This document shows positions 54,642 through 64,000 of a stretch of DNA of 64,000 bases, one piece after another; the stretch's first letter is position 1; the number at the start of each line of letters is the position of its first letter. The translations under genes and the position numbers were made by a program. The notes under the pieces were generated by a model. That model was not told the DNA's origin. It ran no database searches and saw only the letters and a list, made by a program, of their open reading frames with translations. The stretch is from CAVRQM01 sp963822705 (GTDB taxonomy: Bacteria; Pseudomonadota; Alphaproteobacteria; Acetobacterales; Acetobacteraceae). Location: the NCBI GenBank assembly GCA_963822705.1, contig CAWGIX010000011.1, positions 186,001 through 250,000 of the forward strand, in the 5' to 3' direction.

Positions 54642-55636
54642 GTCCGGTCGTGATCTGGGGCGCCGGTGCAATCGGTGGCACGGTGGGTGCCTACCTGGCG
54701 CGAGCCGGCGAAGATATACTGTTCGTCGATGCGGCATCGGACCATGTAATGGCGATCAACGCGCATGGCCTCGCCATCGAGGGACCGATCGACACGTTCC
54801 GCACCCCGGCCCTCGCGCTCACGCCGGACCAGGTGAGCGGCGAATACGAGCGCATCCTGCTCTGCGTCAAGGCACATCACACCGCGGCGGCCACACGACA
54901 GCTCGCGCCGTTTTTGGCAGCGGATGGCTACGTGGCGTCGTTCCAGAACGGACTGAACGAATATGTCATTGCCGAGACCGTCGGCATGGCGCGGGTGATC
55001 GGCGCGTTCCTGAATTTCGGCGCCGACTATTTGGAGCCCGGCCGCATCCTCTACGGCGGGCGCGGGGCAGTGGTGCTGGGCGAGATGGACGGATCGTCCT
55101 CGCCGCGGATCGATGCGCTGCACCGGCTGATGCGGCGTTTCGAGCCGGACGCCATTCTCACCGATAACATCGTCGGCTATCTCTGGGGCAAGCTCGGCTA
55201 CGGCGCCCTGTTGTTCGCGACCGCGCTGACCGATGATCCGATCGCGGACGTGCTGGACAATTCTGCGCATCGCGAGGTGCTGACCGATCTTGCGCGCGAG
55301 GTGATGCAGGTTGCCGCCGCGCGCCGCGTGACGCCGCAGGGTTTTAACGGGTTCGATCCGACAGCCTTCCGTCCCGGCGGCGATGCGAGCGCCAGCTTCG
55401 ACGCGATGGTGGCGCAGAACCGCCGCTCGGCCAAGACGCATAGCGGCATCTGGCGCGACCTCGCGGTGCGCCGCCGTCCGACCGAGGTGGACGCGCAGCT
55501 CGGCCCTATCGCCGATGCCGGTCGCGCGGTCGGCGTGCCCACGCCGCTGGTTCGCCAGCTGACGGCCATGATCCACGAAATCGAGCGCGGCCAGCGTCCG
55601 CTGACGCGGGACAATCTGGACGAGCTGGCGTCGTGA
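54632..55636 (+). CDS. Ketopantoate reductase family protein
   Basis: 334 residues with the 6-phosphogluconate dehydrogenase-like two-domain fold of PanE/ApbA: N-terminal VIWGAGAIGGTVGAYLARAGED, LCVKAHHTAAATRQLAPFL, SFQNGLNEYVIAE; C-terminal helices with WGKLGYGALLFATALTDD and RRPTEVDAQLGPIADAGRAV. GTG at 54632 lies inside the end of the upstream gene. Since it is embedded in a catabolic-looking chain, it is more likely a 2-hydroxyacid/keto acid reductase paralogue than the pantothenate enzyme. Confidence 0.88.
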   Translation: MGISPVVIWGAGAIGGTVGAYLARAGEDILFVDAASDHVMAINAHGLAIEGPIDTFRTPALALTPDQVSGEYERILLCVKAHHTAAATRQLAPFLAADGYVASFQNGLNEYVIAETVGMARVIGAFLNFGADYLEPGRILYGGRGAVVLGEMDGSSSPRIDALHRLMRRFEPDAILTDNIVGYLWGKLGYGALLFATALTDDPIADVLDNSAHREVLTDLAREVMQVAAARRVTPQGFNGFDPTAFRPGGDASASFDAMVAQNRRSAKTHSGIWRDLAVRRRPTEVDAQLGPIADAGRAVGVPTPLVRQLTAMIHEIERGQRPLTRDNLDELAS

Positions 55637-56344
55637 ATATCCGTTTTGACGGACGCACGGTGCTGGTTACCGGCGCCGGCCACGGCATCGGTCGCGGCAT
55701 TGCCGATGCCTTCGCCGCTCTCGGTGCCCGGGTTTTTCCCGCCGATATCAGCGGCGCCGGCGGCACGAGCAAAACTGGATGTGACCGACCGCGCGGCACT
55801 CGCCACTTTGGTTGCTCAGACCGGAACGATTGACGTGCTGGTGCACAGCGCCGGCGGTGTGCGGGGCCAGATCGGCGTGCCGGCCGAAGACGTGCCGGAG
55901 GCGGATTGGCACGCCGTCTTGGGCGCCAACCTGACCGGCGCTTTTCTGGCCGCGCAGGCCGTCATTCCGGGGATGAAACGCGCCGGGAGCGGCAGGATCA
56001 TCACCATCAGTTCGGGCGCCGGCCTTGGTATCAGCCTGACCGGCATCCAGGCCTACGCCGCCGCCAAGGCAGGCGAGATCGGGCTGACCCGGCAGCTCGC
56101 TCACGAACTCGGCCCGCACGGCATTACGGTGAACTCCGTCGCCCCCGGCTTCGTGCGGTCCAATCCGACCACGGAACGGCAATGGGAGTCGTATGGCGTG
56201 GAAGGGCAGCGTCGCCTGGTGGAGTCCATTGCGATGCGACGCACCGGGACGGTGGCCGACATCGCCGATGCGGTGCTGTTCCTGGCCAGCGACCATGCCG
56301 GCTGGATTTCTGGCCAGTGCCTCTCCGTCGATGGTGGAAAATGA
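55633..56344 (+). CDS. SDR family oxidoreductase, one frameshift
   Basis: About 236 residues. The Rossmann motif VLVTGAGHGIGRGIADAF is in the first frame from the GTG at 55633, and the remainder (VLVHSAGGVRGQIGV, ITISSGAGLGISLTGIQAYA, AAKAGEIGLTRQL, SVAPGFVRSNP, GQCLSVDGGK) is in another. Removing one A from the AAAA run near 55769 joins GTSK with LDVTDRAALATL. Classical SDR catalytic residues Ser, Tyr and Lys are all present. It overlaps both neighbours by 4 bp. Confidence 0.85.
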
Positions 56345-57708
56345 ACGATCCCGCGCTGGACTGGCTGGATAAGCACGCCGATGCCGCCCTGACCACGCTG
56401 CAAGCGTTTTGCGCCATCCCGAGCGTCAGCACCGATCCCGCCTACGCGCCCGCCATGCACGAGGCAGCCGCGTTCCTGCTGTGCCACCTCACCGCGATCG
56501 GGCTTGAGCACGCGGAAATTCGTCCGACTGCCCAGCATCCCGTTGTCACCGCCGACTGGCTGCATGCGCCGGGCGCCCCGACGCTGTTGATCTACGCCCA
56601 TTACGACGTGCAGCCGCCCGATCCGGTGGCGGCTTGGCGCACGCCGCCCTTCACGCCCACGGTCCGCGACGATCGCCTGTATGGGCGCGGCGTTTCCGAC
56701 GACAAGGGACCGATGATGGTGGCGCTGACCGCCATCGCCGCACGGCTCGCAACAAAAACGATGCCGGTCAACCTGCGCCTGCTGATCGAGGGCGAGGAGG
56801 AGTGCGGCAGCGCCAATCTCGATGCGTTCGTCGCCGCGAACCCGGACCTGCTGCGGGCGGACTGGGTGCTGTCGGCGGATGGCGCGCGCTGGCGTGCCGA
56901 CCTGCCGACCTCCACGGTGGCCGGCCGCGGCCTGTGCGCGCTGGAAGTTTCGGTCACCGGCGCGGCGCGGGACCTGCACAGCGGACGCTACGGCGGCATG
57001 GTCGCCAACCCGATCGCGGCGTTGGCCCGGCTGCTCGCCGGGCTGCACGACCCGGACGGGCGCGTCGCCGTGCCCGGCTTTCTGGATCGGGTCCGCCCGG
57101 TGCCGCCCGAAAGCTTGGACGCCATCCCGTTCGACGAGGCGGCTCAGGCCAAGGCTCTGGGGGTTCCGGCGCTGGCCGGCGAGGCCGGTTTTTCGGCGCT
57201 GGCCCGTAACTGGCTGCGTCCGACGCTGGAGCTGAACGGTATTTGGGGCGGCTATGCCGGGCCGGGCAGCAAGACGTGATTCCCGCCGACTGCGGGGGCA
57301 AAAATCACCTGCCGCCTGGTGCCCGACCAGGATCCGGTGGAAATCGCCGAACTGATTGCCGCCGACCTTCGCGGGCGGGCCGCCGCGGGCACCACGGTGC
57401 AGGTCACGATTCTGGACGCCCACGCCTATCCGTATGCCACCGCCGAAAACCACCCCGGACTGGCGCTGTCGGAGCGCGTGGTGACGGAAATGGAAGGCCG
57501 AGCGCCGCTGCGGGTCCGGATGGGTGCGACCTTGCCGGTCTGCGAGATTTTCCGCCGGCGCCTCGGGTTGGATACGATTTTGTTCTCGTTCTCAACGTCG
57601 GACGAGGATTACCATGCGCCGAACGAGTTTTTCCGGCTGTCGAGCTGGCGAGACGGACTGCGCGCCTGGGCGGTTTTGCTCAGTCGGGCTGCCGAGGCGC
57701 GATCGTAA
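56341..57708 (+). CDS. M20 family metallopeptidase (dipeptidase), interrupted by TGA
   Basis: About 455 residues. M20 motifs: LLIYAHYDVQPPDPV (metal His, Asp), DRLYGRGVSDDKGPMM (bridging Asp), EGEEECGSANLD (catalytic Glu pair), and the dimerisation domain with ARDLHSGRYGGMV. An in-frame TGA at 57277-57279 interrupts it after GPGSKT, and the same frame continues ACRLVPDQDPVEIAEL-like to 57708. A missing G and a compensating extra G would turn the local reading into KTVIPATAGAKITC, so paired indels are more likely than recoding. It is last in the yejABEF chain and would cleave imported peptides. Confidence 0.87.
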
Positions 57709-57720
57709 CAGATTGCCCCG

Positions 57721-58915
57721 CTACGGAGGTTCAAAAACTCCGGCGTAGGCTCGCCTTCGAGCGATCAGGGAGGCGTCGATGTCGGCGAGCTTGCGCACGC
57801 CGCACAGTCCCATCACCCGGTCGATTTCGGTGCGCAAAATTGCCAGCACCTGCGCCACGCCCGCGCCGCCGGCCACCGCGAGCCCCCACAGCGCCGGCCG
57901 CCCGATCAGGCACGCCGCGGCACCGAGTGCGCGTGCGCGGACCACGTCGGCGCCGCGCCGGACACCGCCATCCAGAAGCACCGGGATGCGGCCTGCGACG
58001 GCCTCGACCACCCCAGGCAGCGCCTCGATCGAGGCGACCGCCCCATCAAGCTGGCGCCCGCCATGGTTCGAGACGATCACGCCATCAATGCCGTTGGCCA
58101 CCGCCTCCGCCGCCTCGTCGGGGTGCAGCACGCCTTTCAGCAGCAGCGGACCGGTCCAGTGCCGGCGCAGTTCGGCCACATCGTCCCACGACATGTCCGG
58201 ATCGAGCAGACCCGCCATGCGGCCAGCCAGAGTCGCGATGTCCGCGGCCTCGCCCGGCCGGACATAGTTGCCAAAAGTCAGCCCCGGCAGGGTCCGGCGC
58301 ATCCGCCACAGCCAGGGCAGGCGCGTCGCCGCCTGCAGCCGGTCGCGGACGGTGAAGCGCGGCGGGATTGCAAATCCGTTGCGACGGTCCCGCTCCCGGT
58401 TGCCGAGCAATTGGTTGTCGATCGTCACCACGAGCGCGTCGTAGCCGCACGCGGCCGCACGCTCGGCGAGTTCGCGGGTAAAGCCGCGGTCGCGGTAGAT
58501 ATAGAGTTGCATCCAGCGCGGTGCGGCGCCGGTCTCGGCCAGCGCTTCGAGCGTGCAGACCGAGCCGTGGCTGAGGCAATAGGCGGTGCCGGCGGCGGCG
58601 GCGGCCCGCGCCGCCTCCCGCTCGCCGTCGGGCCAGAACAAGCCGGCCAGGCCGGTAGGTCCGATGATCACCGGCATGGCCAGCGTGCGGCCGAACAAGT
58701 CTACGGACAGGTCGCGTCCCGTCGAGCCGCGCATCGGTCGCGGCAGCAGGCCAATTTCCGAGAACGCGGCCTCGTTCCGGCGCAGCGTGGTTTCCTCCTC
58801 GGCGCCGCCGTCCGCGAAATCGAACACGGCCCGCGGCAGGCGGGCGCGTGCCAATGTCGCGAACAGCGGCGACGCTGATCGCGTGGCGAATCCAGCGCGG
58901 ATCAGGGCGCGGCAT
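57721..58915 (-). CDS. FMN-dependent alpha-hydroxy acid oxidase, start frameshifted
   Basis: About 397 residues, (S)-2-hydroxy-acid dehydrogenase family (LldD, lactate oxidase, mandelate dehydrogenase). LPRAVFDFADGGAEEETTLRRN opens the barrel; QLYIYRDRGF and VVTIDNQLLGNRERD follow; the active-site SNHGGRQLDG carries the catalytic His, then LLDGGVRRGADVVRARALGA for FMN phosphate. The ATG at 58915 (MPRPDPRWIRHAISVAAVRD) is in another frame; dropping one A at about 58857 joins it as RDLARARLPRAV. It is 9 bp after the ABC binding protein gene, so part of that operon. L-lactate is the likeliest substrate. Confidence 0.87.
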
Positions 58916-58924
58916 GTCCGGGGT

Positions 58925-59998
58925 TCAGAGCTGCGCCGGGATCGCGTTGTCGAAGTCGGGGTGCTCCTTGGTGAAGAACAGCATCGAGTTCAGGTTGGCT
59001 ATGGACTGCGCCTCGATCGTGCGCTTGCCGATGGTCGGCACGTCCACCTCCGTCCCGGCCTTGTTCGTGACCTTCTTGGCCTTCAGCATGATGCACAGAT
59101 AAGTCGCCATGTAGCCGAACTTGTACGGGCTCCACAGCGCGAACTGCTTGCAGGTGCCGTTGTCGAGATAGGTCTTCATCGTGCTGGGCAGCGCAAAGCC
59201 GGTCGAAAAGACCTTGCCTTGGCGCCCGGTATCCGAAATGGCCTTGTTGATCGCAGGATTGGAAATGCCCGAGCCGGAGATGAACAGTTTCAGGTCCGGA
59301 TTGGCCTGCATCGCGGACGTGGCCACCGAGTAGCTCTTGTCCGGATCGTCGTTGGCATACAGCGTGTCGACGAACTGGATGGACTTGTATTTCGGGTTGC
59401 TGGCGATCTGCTCGTCGAGCGCCTTTTTCTGGGAGATGAAGTTGGCGACCGTGGGCGTCGGCGCCACCCACACCGCCTTGCCGCCCTCCGGCGCGTTGGC
59501 CAGCGCGCACTCCAGCATCGCCTTGGCCTGGATCTCGAACGGCGCCATGTTGACGAACAGGTCGCGCCCGGGCTCGGCCACATCGGAGTCGAACGTCACC
59601 ACGACCGTGCCGTGGCTGCGCGCCTGCCGCAGTGCCGGGACCGGTGCATTGATGTCCAGCGCCGCGAGCACGATTCCGTCCGGCCGCTGCGGCAGCAGGT
59701 TCTGGATCACCTGCACCTGCCCCTCCACGTCGGCGGTGGTGGTGCCGACGTAAGTCTGCGTCGCACCGAGTTCCTTGCACGCCTGCTCGCCGCCGGCTTT
59801 TGCCAACTCGAAGAAGATGAAGCCGGTGAATTTCGGCACGTTGAAGATGCGCAGGCCTGATTGCGCGACGGCCACGCCGCTGTCGCCGAGCACGGCCGCG
59901 ATGGCCGGCAGCGAGAGCCCGCTGCCCAGCGCGAGCTGCAACCAGGTCCGGCGATCCAGCCGCCGCGCCAGCGTCCGCAGTTCTCGTTCGTCGGTCAT
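58925..59998 (-). CDS. Sugar ABC transporter substrate-binding protein (RhaS/LsrB-like)
   Basis: 357 residues, type I periplasmic binding protein. The N-terminal RRLDRRTWLQLALGSGLSLPAIAAV looks like an export signal. The mature part includes VGTTTADVEGQVQVIQNLLPQRPDGIVLAALD, VVVTFDSDV and ALPSTMKTYLDNGTCKQFALWSPYKFGY. The TTTADVEGQ stretch resembles rhamnose (RhaS) and AI-2 (LsrB) binders rather than ribose binders. ATG at 59998 overlaps the upstream permease stop by 4 bp. It completes a two-permease importer. Confidence 0.88.
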   Translation of the reverse strand: MTDERELRTLARRLDRRTWLQLALGSGLSLPAIAAVLGDSGVAVAQSGLRIFNVPKFTGFIFFELAKAGGEQACKELGATQTYVGTTTADVEGQVQVIQNLLPQRPDGIVLAALDINAPVPALRQARSHGTVVVTFDSDVAEPGRDLFVNMAPFEIQAKAMLECALANAPEGGKAVWVAPTPTVANFISQKKALDEQIASNPKYKSIQFVDTLYANDDPDKSYSVATSAMQANPDLKLFISGSGISNPAINKAISDTGRQGKVFSTGFALPSTMKTYLDNGTCKQFALWSPYKFGYMATYLCIMLKAKKVTNKAGTEVDVPTIGKRTIEAQSIANLNSMLFFTKEHPDFDNAIPAQL

Positions 59999-61032
59999 CG
60001 TCCTTCCTCCCGTGCCCCGTGTTGTTCGATTGCCGGCCGGGGCAGGCCGGCGTAACTCGTTCCAGTGAATGAAGCCGGCCGGCGCAGGTGCCGGCGCAGC
60101 CGTGCCAGTTGCGGAATGGCGACGCTGACCACCAGCACGCCGCCGATGATCAGCGTCTGCACCGGTCCCGGCAGGTTGGCCAGGCCCATCCCGTTTTTCA
60201 GCGTGCCCAGCAGCAACAAGGCCAAAAACACGCCGGCGACGTGGCCGCGCCCGCCAAAAACGTCGACGCCGCCCAAAGTCACGGCGGCGACCACGAATAG
60301 CAGGATCTCGCCGGCATTGTCGGCGCGCGCGGACTCGAACTGGCCGACATAGACCAGCGCCGCCAAGCCTGCAATCGCGCCCGCGCCCGCGAACGCCGCC
60401 ACCTTTATTGCACCCACGCGCGTGCCGGAAAAGCGCATCGCCACCGGGTTGGCGCCGATCATGTACAGCTTCCGGCCAAACACCGTGCCGTGCATGACGA
60501 AACCGAGTACCACAAAAACCACAGTCAGCAGCAACAGCGACAGCGGCAACCAACCGAACAGCGCGGTCGAGCCGACCCAGATATACGGATCGGAAAAGTT
60601 CGCGTGGCCTTCCTGTCCGCCGAGTGCCAAGGCGAGTGCGCGATACGCGGAGTTGGTGCCGAGCGTGACCGCCAGGGAAGGCAGGCCGAATGTCACCACC
60701 AGCAGTCCGTTCGCCAGCCCGGCGCAGGCGCCGACCGCCACCACGACGGGCACGGCGAGCCAGATCGGCAGCCCGGCCTCGGCCATGCGCGCGAACAGGA
60801 TCGTGCCCATCGCCAGAATCGCCGGCAACGAGATGTCGATCTCGCCGCCCACCACGATCATCATCAGGCCGCCGGCCAGCAGCCCCGCGACCGCCAAAGC
60901 CTGCTGCAGCGAATACAGGATCTGGTCGGCATCGAGGTAGAACGGCGAGAGCCTTGCGGCCCCTCCGGCGCACAGAAGGATCAGCACGACCAACGTCGCC
61001 TCCCAGCCAAAACCGCGGAGCGACGTCTTCAT
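59995..61032 (-). CDS. Sugar ABC transporter permease 2 (LsrD/RhaQ-like)
   Basis: 345 residues, about 9-10 transmembrane helices, BPD_transp_2. The motif MMIVVGGEIDISLPAILAMG (about 58-77) and the loop GANPVAMRFSGTRVGAIK (about 205) are family hallmarks; VTLGGVDVFGGRGHVAGVFLALLLLG is near the C-terminus. ATG at 61032 overlaps the upstream permease stop by 4 bp (ATGA). Two different permeases imply a heterodimeric channel as in Lsr and Rha systems. Confidence 0.9.
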   Translation of the reverse strand: MKTSLRGFGWEATLVVLILLCAGGAARLSPFYLDADQILYSLQQALAVAGLLAGGLMMIVVGGEIDISLPAILAMGTILFARMAEAGLPIWLAVPVVVAVGACAGLANGLLVVTFGLPSLAVTLGTNSAYRALALALGGQEGHANFSDPYIWVGSTALFGWLPLSLLLLTVVFVVLGFVMHGTVFGRKLYMIGANPVAMRFSGTRVGAIKVAAFAGAGAIAGLAALVYVGQFESARADNAGEILLFVVAAVTLGGVDVFGGRGHVAGVFLALLLLGTLKNGMGLANLPGPVQTLIIGGVLVVSVAIPQLARLRRHLRRPASFTGTSYAGLPRPAIEQHGAREEGR

Positions 61033-62046
61033 CTCGTGTTCGAAAAGACGCGCTGCCGTCGCGCCTTCAGCAGCACGCGCAGGCGGTGCTGCACCATCGC
61101 GTCGGTGATGACCGCAAGCACGATGATGGCACCATAAACGAACTGGCGGACGAACTCGGTGGCGCCCAGCAGCACCAAACCGTTCTCGATGGTGGCGATA
61201 GTCAGGGCGCCGAGCGCCGCGCCGAGCACGCTGCCGGAGCCGCCGAGCACGCTGATGCCCGCCGAGCACGACGGCGGCGAGTGCGGTCAACTCCAGTCCT
61301 TGTGCCAGATACGGCACGACGTAACTCACGCGCGCGCCGAACAGAAACCCGGCGAGCCCGGTCAGCGCGCCGCAGATCAGATAGGCGCGAAAAATCACCC
61401 GCTGCGTGCGAAGCCCGTAGAAGGGCGCCGCCTCGGGATTGGAGCCGAGGGCATAGATCTCGCGCCCGATGCGCAGATGGTGCAGCGCCAGCGTGGCGGC
61501 GACGGCAATGCCGAACCCCAGCAGAACCAGTACCGAAATGCCGAGCACGTGCCCGCCGACCAGACGCCCGACCCAGGGCGGCAGGTCTTTCGGGTCGATC
61601 TGGTGCCCGCCCGCGTAGAGATAGGCGAGGCCGCGATAGATCGACATCGTGCCCAGCGTGGCAATGACGCTGGGCAGCCGGCAGGTCGCGACCAGAAAAC
61701 CGTTGAAGGCGCCGCAGGCCGCGCCGATCAGCACCGGTACCGCGATCAGCACCGCGCCCGCGTCCGGGTGCAGCCGAACCATGTCGAGCCCGACATAGGA
61801 ACTCAGCGCGACGACGGACCCGACCGAGAGATCGTAGTTGCGCGTGATCACCACCACCGCCTCGGCGCAGGCGACAACAACCAGAATGGCACCGTTCAGG
61901 GCGATGGTGTTGGCGTTGGACACGCTGGCGAAGTTGCGCGAGGCCAGGCCGAAACCGATGCACAGCAGAACCAGGAATGCGGCCACGCCGAGCACGCGCC
62001 CTTGCAGCGCCGCGAACACAAATCGGTCGCCCTGACGCGCCGGCAT
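61029..62046 (-). CDS. Sugar ABC transporter permease 1 (LsrC/RhaP-like), one frameshift
   Basis: About 338 residues. It has a NYDLSVGSVVALSSYVGLD motif, the loop GSNPEAAPFYGLRTQRVIFRA, and hydrophobic helices of the BPD_transp_2 class. The frame fails after ALAAVVLGG; removing one G from the GGG at about 61259 (minus strand) restores GGISVLGGSGSVLGAALG, continuing to the TGA at 61029-61031. The ATG at 62046 overlaps the ATPase stop by one base (TGATG). Otherwise complete. Confidence 0.88.
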
Positions 62047-63569
62047 CAGGCGGCCTCGCGCAGTCCGGCGGCGGCCGCCATGACGTTCATCTCCGTCGCG
62101 GTAGCGCGCGAAAAATGCGCCACGATCCGGCCACGCGCCACCACCAGCACGCGCTCGCTCATGGCAAGAATTTCCGGCAGATCCGAGGAGATCAGCAGGA
62201 TCGCCACCCCGCGCGCGGCCAGGCTGGCGACGATCGCGTGGACCTGGGCTTTGGCGCCGACGTCGATGCCGTGCGTCGGCTCGTCGAGCAGCAGCACTTT
62301 CGGGTCGATCGCGAGCCATTTGCCCAGCACCACTTTCTGCCGGTTGCCGCCGGAGAGCGAGGCCACCGGCGCCTCCACCCCGTCGGTGCGGATGGCCAGC
62401 TCAGCCACGGTGCGCATGGCCAACGCCACCTCGCGTGCGCGGCGCAGCACGCCGAACCGGGCGAGCCGATCGAGCACCGTGGCGGCAACGTTCTTGCGCA
62501 CCGAGAGCGACGCCACTAGCCCCTGTTTCTCGCGGTCCTCCGGCACGTAGGCCAGGCCGGCCGCCAGCATCGTGCGCGGGTCACGCGGACGCACCGGCGC
62601 GCCGTCGATTGCCACCCGCCCGGCGTCCGGCGGCGTGATGCCGAACAGCGCCTGCGCGATCTCGCTGCGACCGGCACCGACCAGCCCGAACATGCCGACG
62701 ATCTCGCCGGCACGAAGGTCAAAAGACACGTCGGCGAAACCGCCTTCCAGGGCCAGTCCCTGCACCGCCAGCCGCACCGGTGCGTTCACGGGCGCCGCCG
62801 CCCGCCGGACCGCGGCTTCAAGCGTGCGTCCCACCATGGCGCGCACAATCTCGCCGTCGGAAATGTCGGCGGCGGGTGCTGTCAGCACGTGCTCGCCGTC
62901 GCGCAGCACGGTCACGGTGTCCACCAAGCCGCGCAGTTCCTCTAGCCGATGCGAAATGATCACCACCGCGGTGCCCGCTGCGCGCATGTCACGAATCACG
63001 CGGAACAGGCGTTCGGTTTCGGCGGGGCTGAGCGAGGCCGTCGGCTCGTCCAGGAACAGCACGCGGTCGGCCTTGTCGGCGAGCGCGCGGGCGAACTCCA
63101 CGAATTGCAGTTCGCCCACCGACAGCCCGGCCACCAGCGCGGTCGGGTCGAGCGGGCTGTCGAGCGCCGCCAACAACTGCCGGGCTTGGCGGTACATGGC
63201 GGGGCGGTCGATCAGGCCCACCGGCAGCCGGCCGCCGCGCAGCGGGAACAGCCCCATAAAGATGTTCTCCGCCACGTCGAGATGCGAAAACATCTTTGGG
63301 TCCTGGTAGACGGCAACAACTCCGGCGCGCCGTGCCTCCATCGGCGAGGCGAAGGCGCACGCCGCCCCGTCCAGCAGCACAGTGCCGCCGTCCTGCGGCT
63401 GCAACCCGGTGACGATTTTCACCAGCGTGGATTTGCCGGCGCCGTTCTCGCCCAGGAGCGCATGCACCGATCCCGCCGCAAACCGTACCGACACGCTCCG
63501 CAGCGCACGGATGCCGCCGAAACTCCTTGAGAGTTCGCAGACTTCCAGCCGCGGCGCGGGTGCCGTCAC
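62046..63569 (-). CDS. Sugar ABC transporter ATP-binding protein (LsrA/RhaT-like)
   Basis: 507 residues, tandem ABC ATPase. Domain 1: GENGAGKST, LSVGELQFVEFARAL, VLFLDEPTASLS. Domain 2: degenerate Walker A GLVGAGRSE, LSGGNRQKVVLGKWL, and VLLLDEPTHGIDVGAK. GTG start at 63569 overlaps the stop of the upstream dehydrogenase by 4 bp (GTGA). YQDPKMFSHLDVAENIFMG and the signature without QQ in domain 1 resemble rhamnose/AI-2 ATPases more than RbsA. Confidence 0.92.
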   Translation of the reverse strand: MTAPAPRLEVCELSRSFGGIRALRSVSVRFAAGSVHALLGENGAGKSTLVKIVTGLQPQDGGTVLLDGAACAFASPMEARRAGVVAVYQDPKMFSHLDVAENIFMGLFPLRGGRLPVGLIDRPAMYRQARQLLAALDSPLDPTALVAGLSVGELQFVEFARALADKADRVLFLDEPTASLSPAETERLFRVIRDMRAAGTAVVIISHRLEELRGLVDTVTVLRDGEHVLTAPAADISDGEIVRAMVGRTLEAAVRRAAAPVNAPVRLAVQGLALEGGFADVSFDLRAGEIVGMFGLVGAGRSEIAQALFGITPPDAGRVAIDGAPVRPRDPRTMLAAGLAYVPEDREKQGLVASLSVRKNVAATVLDRLARFGVLRRAREVALAMRTVAELAIRTDGVEAPVASLSGGNRQKVVLGKWLAIDPKVLLLDEPTHGIDVGAKAQVHAIVASLAARGVAILLISSDLPEILAMSERVLVVARGRIVAHFSRATATEMNVMAAAAGLREAA

Positions 63570-64000
63570 GACGCGAGTACCGCAAGCCCAAGACGCAATC
63601 CGGCGGCGCGGATGCCGTCCAGCGTCGCGTCGTTCAGCGGGATGCCCTCGCGCGCGTATCGCTGCTCGAATTCGTGCTCGAGTTCTCCCGGAGCATAGAG
63701 CCGGTCGACATCAGGACGGCGCCGGCTCGTGCGGATTTCGCGGCTGACCGCATCCACACGCCGCCGGAACAATTCCGGCGGCTGGAACGCAGAAATATCG
63801 ATAGCCATGAACAGGTGCCCGTCCTGCCCGGGTGTTGCACCGTCGACCATGTTGCCAAGCTCGGTGCCGTAGGCGGCGCCGGAGAGCAGGCTGGAAAGAA
63901 CGCCGGTAATGATTCCCAGCCCCACGCCCTTATGGCCGCCGATCGGCTGAATCAGCCCTTCCATCGCGCGCGCTGCATCGGTGGTCGGGTTGCCCTCGGC
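63566..64000 (-). CDS. Ldh-family oxidoreductase (malate/L-lactate dehydrogenase 2), 5'-truncated by window end
   Basis: Only the C-terminal 145 or so residues are in the window. GGHKGVGLGIITGVLSSLLSGA is the conserved NAD(P)-enzyme motif of the Ldh_2 family (malate/L-lactate, ureidoglycolate, 2,3-diketogulonate reductases), followed by GHLFMAIDISAF and the C-terminal RREGIPLND-like segment (ARE GIPLNDATLDGI). The reaction is probably NAD(P)-dependent reduction of a keto acid. The overlap with the ATPase gene makes it upstream partner in the same transcription unit. Confidence 0.85.
   Translation of the reverse strand, partial: AEGNPTTDAARAMEGLIQPIGGHKGVGLGIITGVLSSLLSGAAYGTELGNMVDGATPGQDGHLFMAIDISAFQPPELFRRRVDAVSREIRTSRRRPDVDRLYAPGELEHEFEQRYAREGIPLNDATLDGIRAAGLRLGLAVLAS

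Noticed and set aside
57277..57279. Selenocysteine recoding of the TGA in the M20 peptidase
   Set aside because: Family members have no Sec or Cys at this point, the local residues are also wrong, and paired indels explain both.

Overview
The window is GC-rich, densely coded DNA from a Gram-negative alphaproteobacterium, most likely of the Acetobacteraceae/Rhodospirillales. The inference rests on a glnB-glnA operon behind a sigma-54 promoter, a three-part pntA1-pntA2-pntB transhydrogenase, a kdsB-pheA pair beside an anchored c-type cytochrome, YejABEF, and abundant sugar ABC transporters and c-type cytochromes. No rRNA, tRNA, CRISPR array or transposase gene was found.

Layout. 0.1-6.9 kb: an MFS transporter, two short-chain dehydrogenases, a FecR/DUF6600 surface-type protein with 63-bp tandem repeats, and a YdcF-like protein. 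7.0-10.6 kb: a complete sugar ABC importer. 10.6-14.6 kb: a small secreted protein, glnBA, and a PLP aminotransferase. 14.7-18.4 kb: a redox cluster in which every gene is broken by indels. It holds a fused CxxCH cytochrome/beta-barrel protein, a small cytochrome c, a CBS-BON protein and a methyltransferase; two FNR/FixK-type boxes sit in the divergent promoter region. 18.5-30.3 kb: GloB, a GST, a sugar kinase, an orphan molybdenum hydroxylase subunit, an RND efflux pair and a large membrane protein. 30.4-34.8 kb: two DUF892 ferritin-like genes, a glycolate/lactate-type FAD oxidase, a hypothetical gene and a thioredoxin-like gene. 34.9-36.4 kb: a visibly AT-richer island with a HEPN (AbiU2-like) gene between two diverged ~150-bp repeats. 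36.4-46.7 kb: transhydrogenase, TadE/TadG-like genes, a PEP-CTERM protein, a di-heme peroxidase, pheA and kdsB. 46.8-57.7 kb: a cytochrome c, then a long overlapping gene chain (hisN-like, yejABEF, creatininase-like, ketopantoate-reductase-like, SDR, M20 peptidase). 57.7-64 kb: an ABC importer of the rhamnose/AI-2 type between an FMN hydroxy-acid oxidase and an Ldh-family dehydrogenase.

About a dozen conserved genes carry single-base frameshifts. Where the reading frame can be restored by eye, nearly all need removal of one base, often from a short G/C or A run. That pattern suggests uncorrected sequencing insertions in a draft or metagenome assembly at least as much as gene decay, so frameshifted genes are given here with their full extent.

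The most interesting parts are the FNR-boxed cytochrome/barrel cluster (14.7-17.6 kb) and the HEPN gene flanked by palindrome-ended repeats (35.0-36.3 kb).
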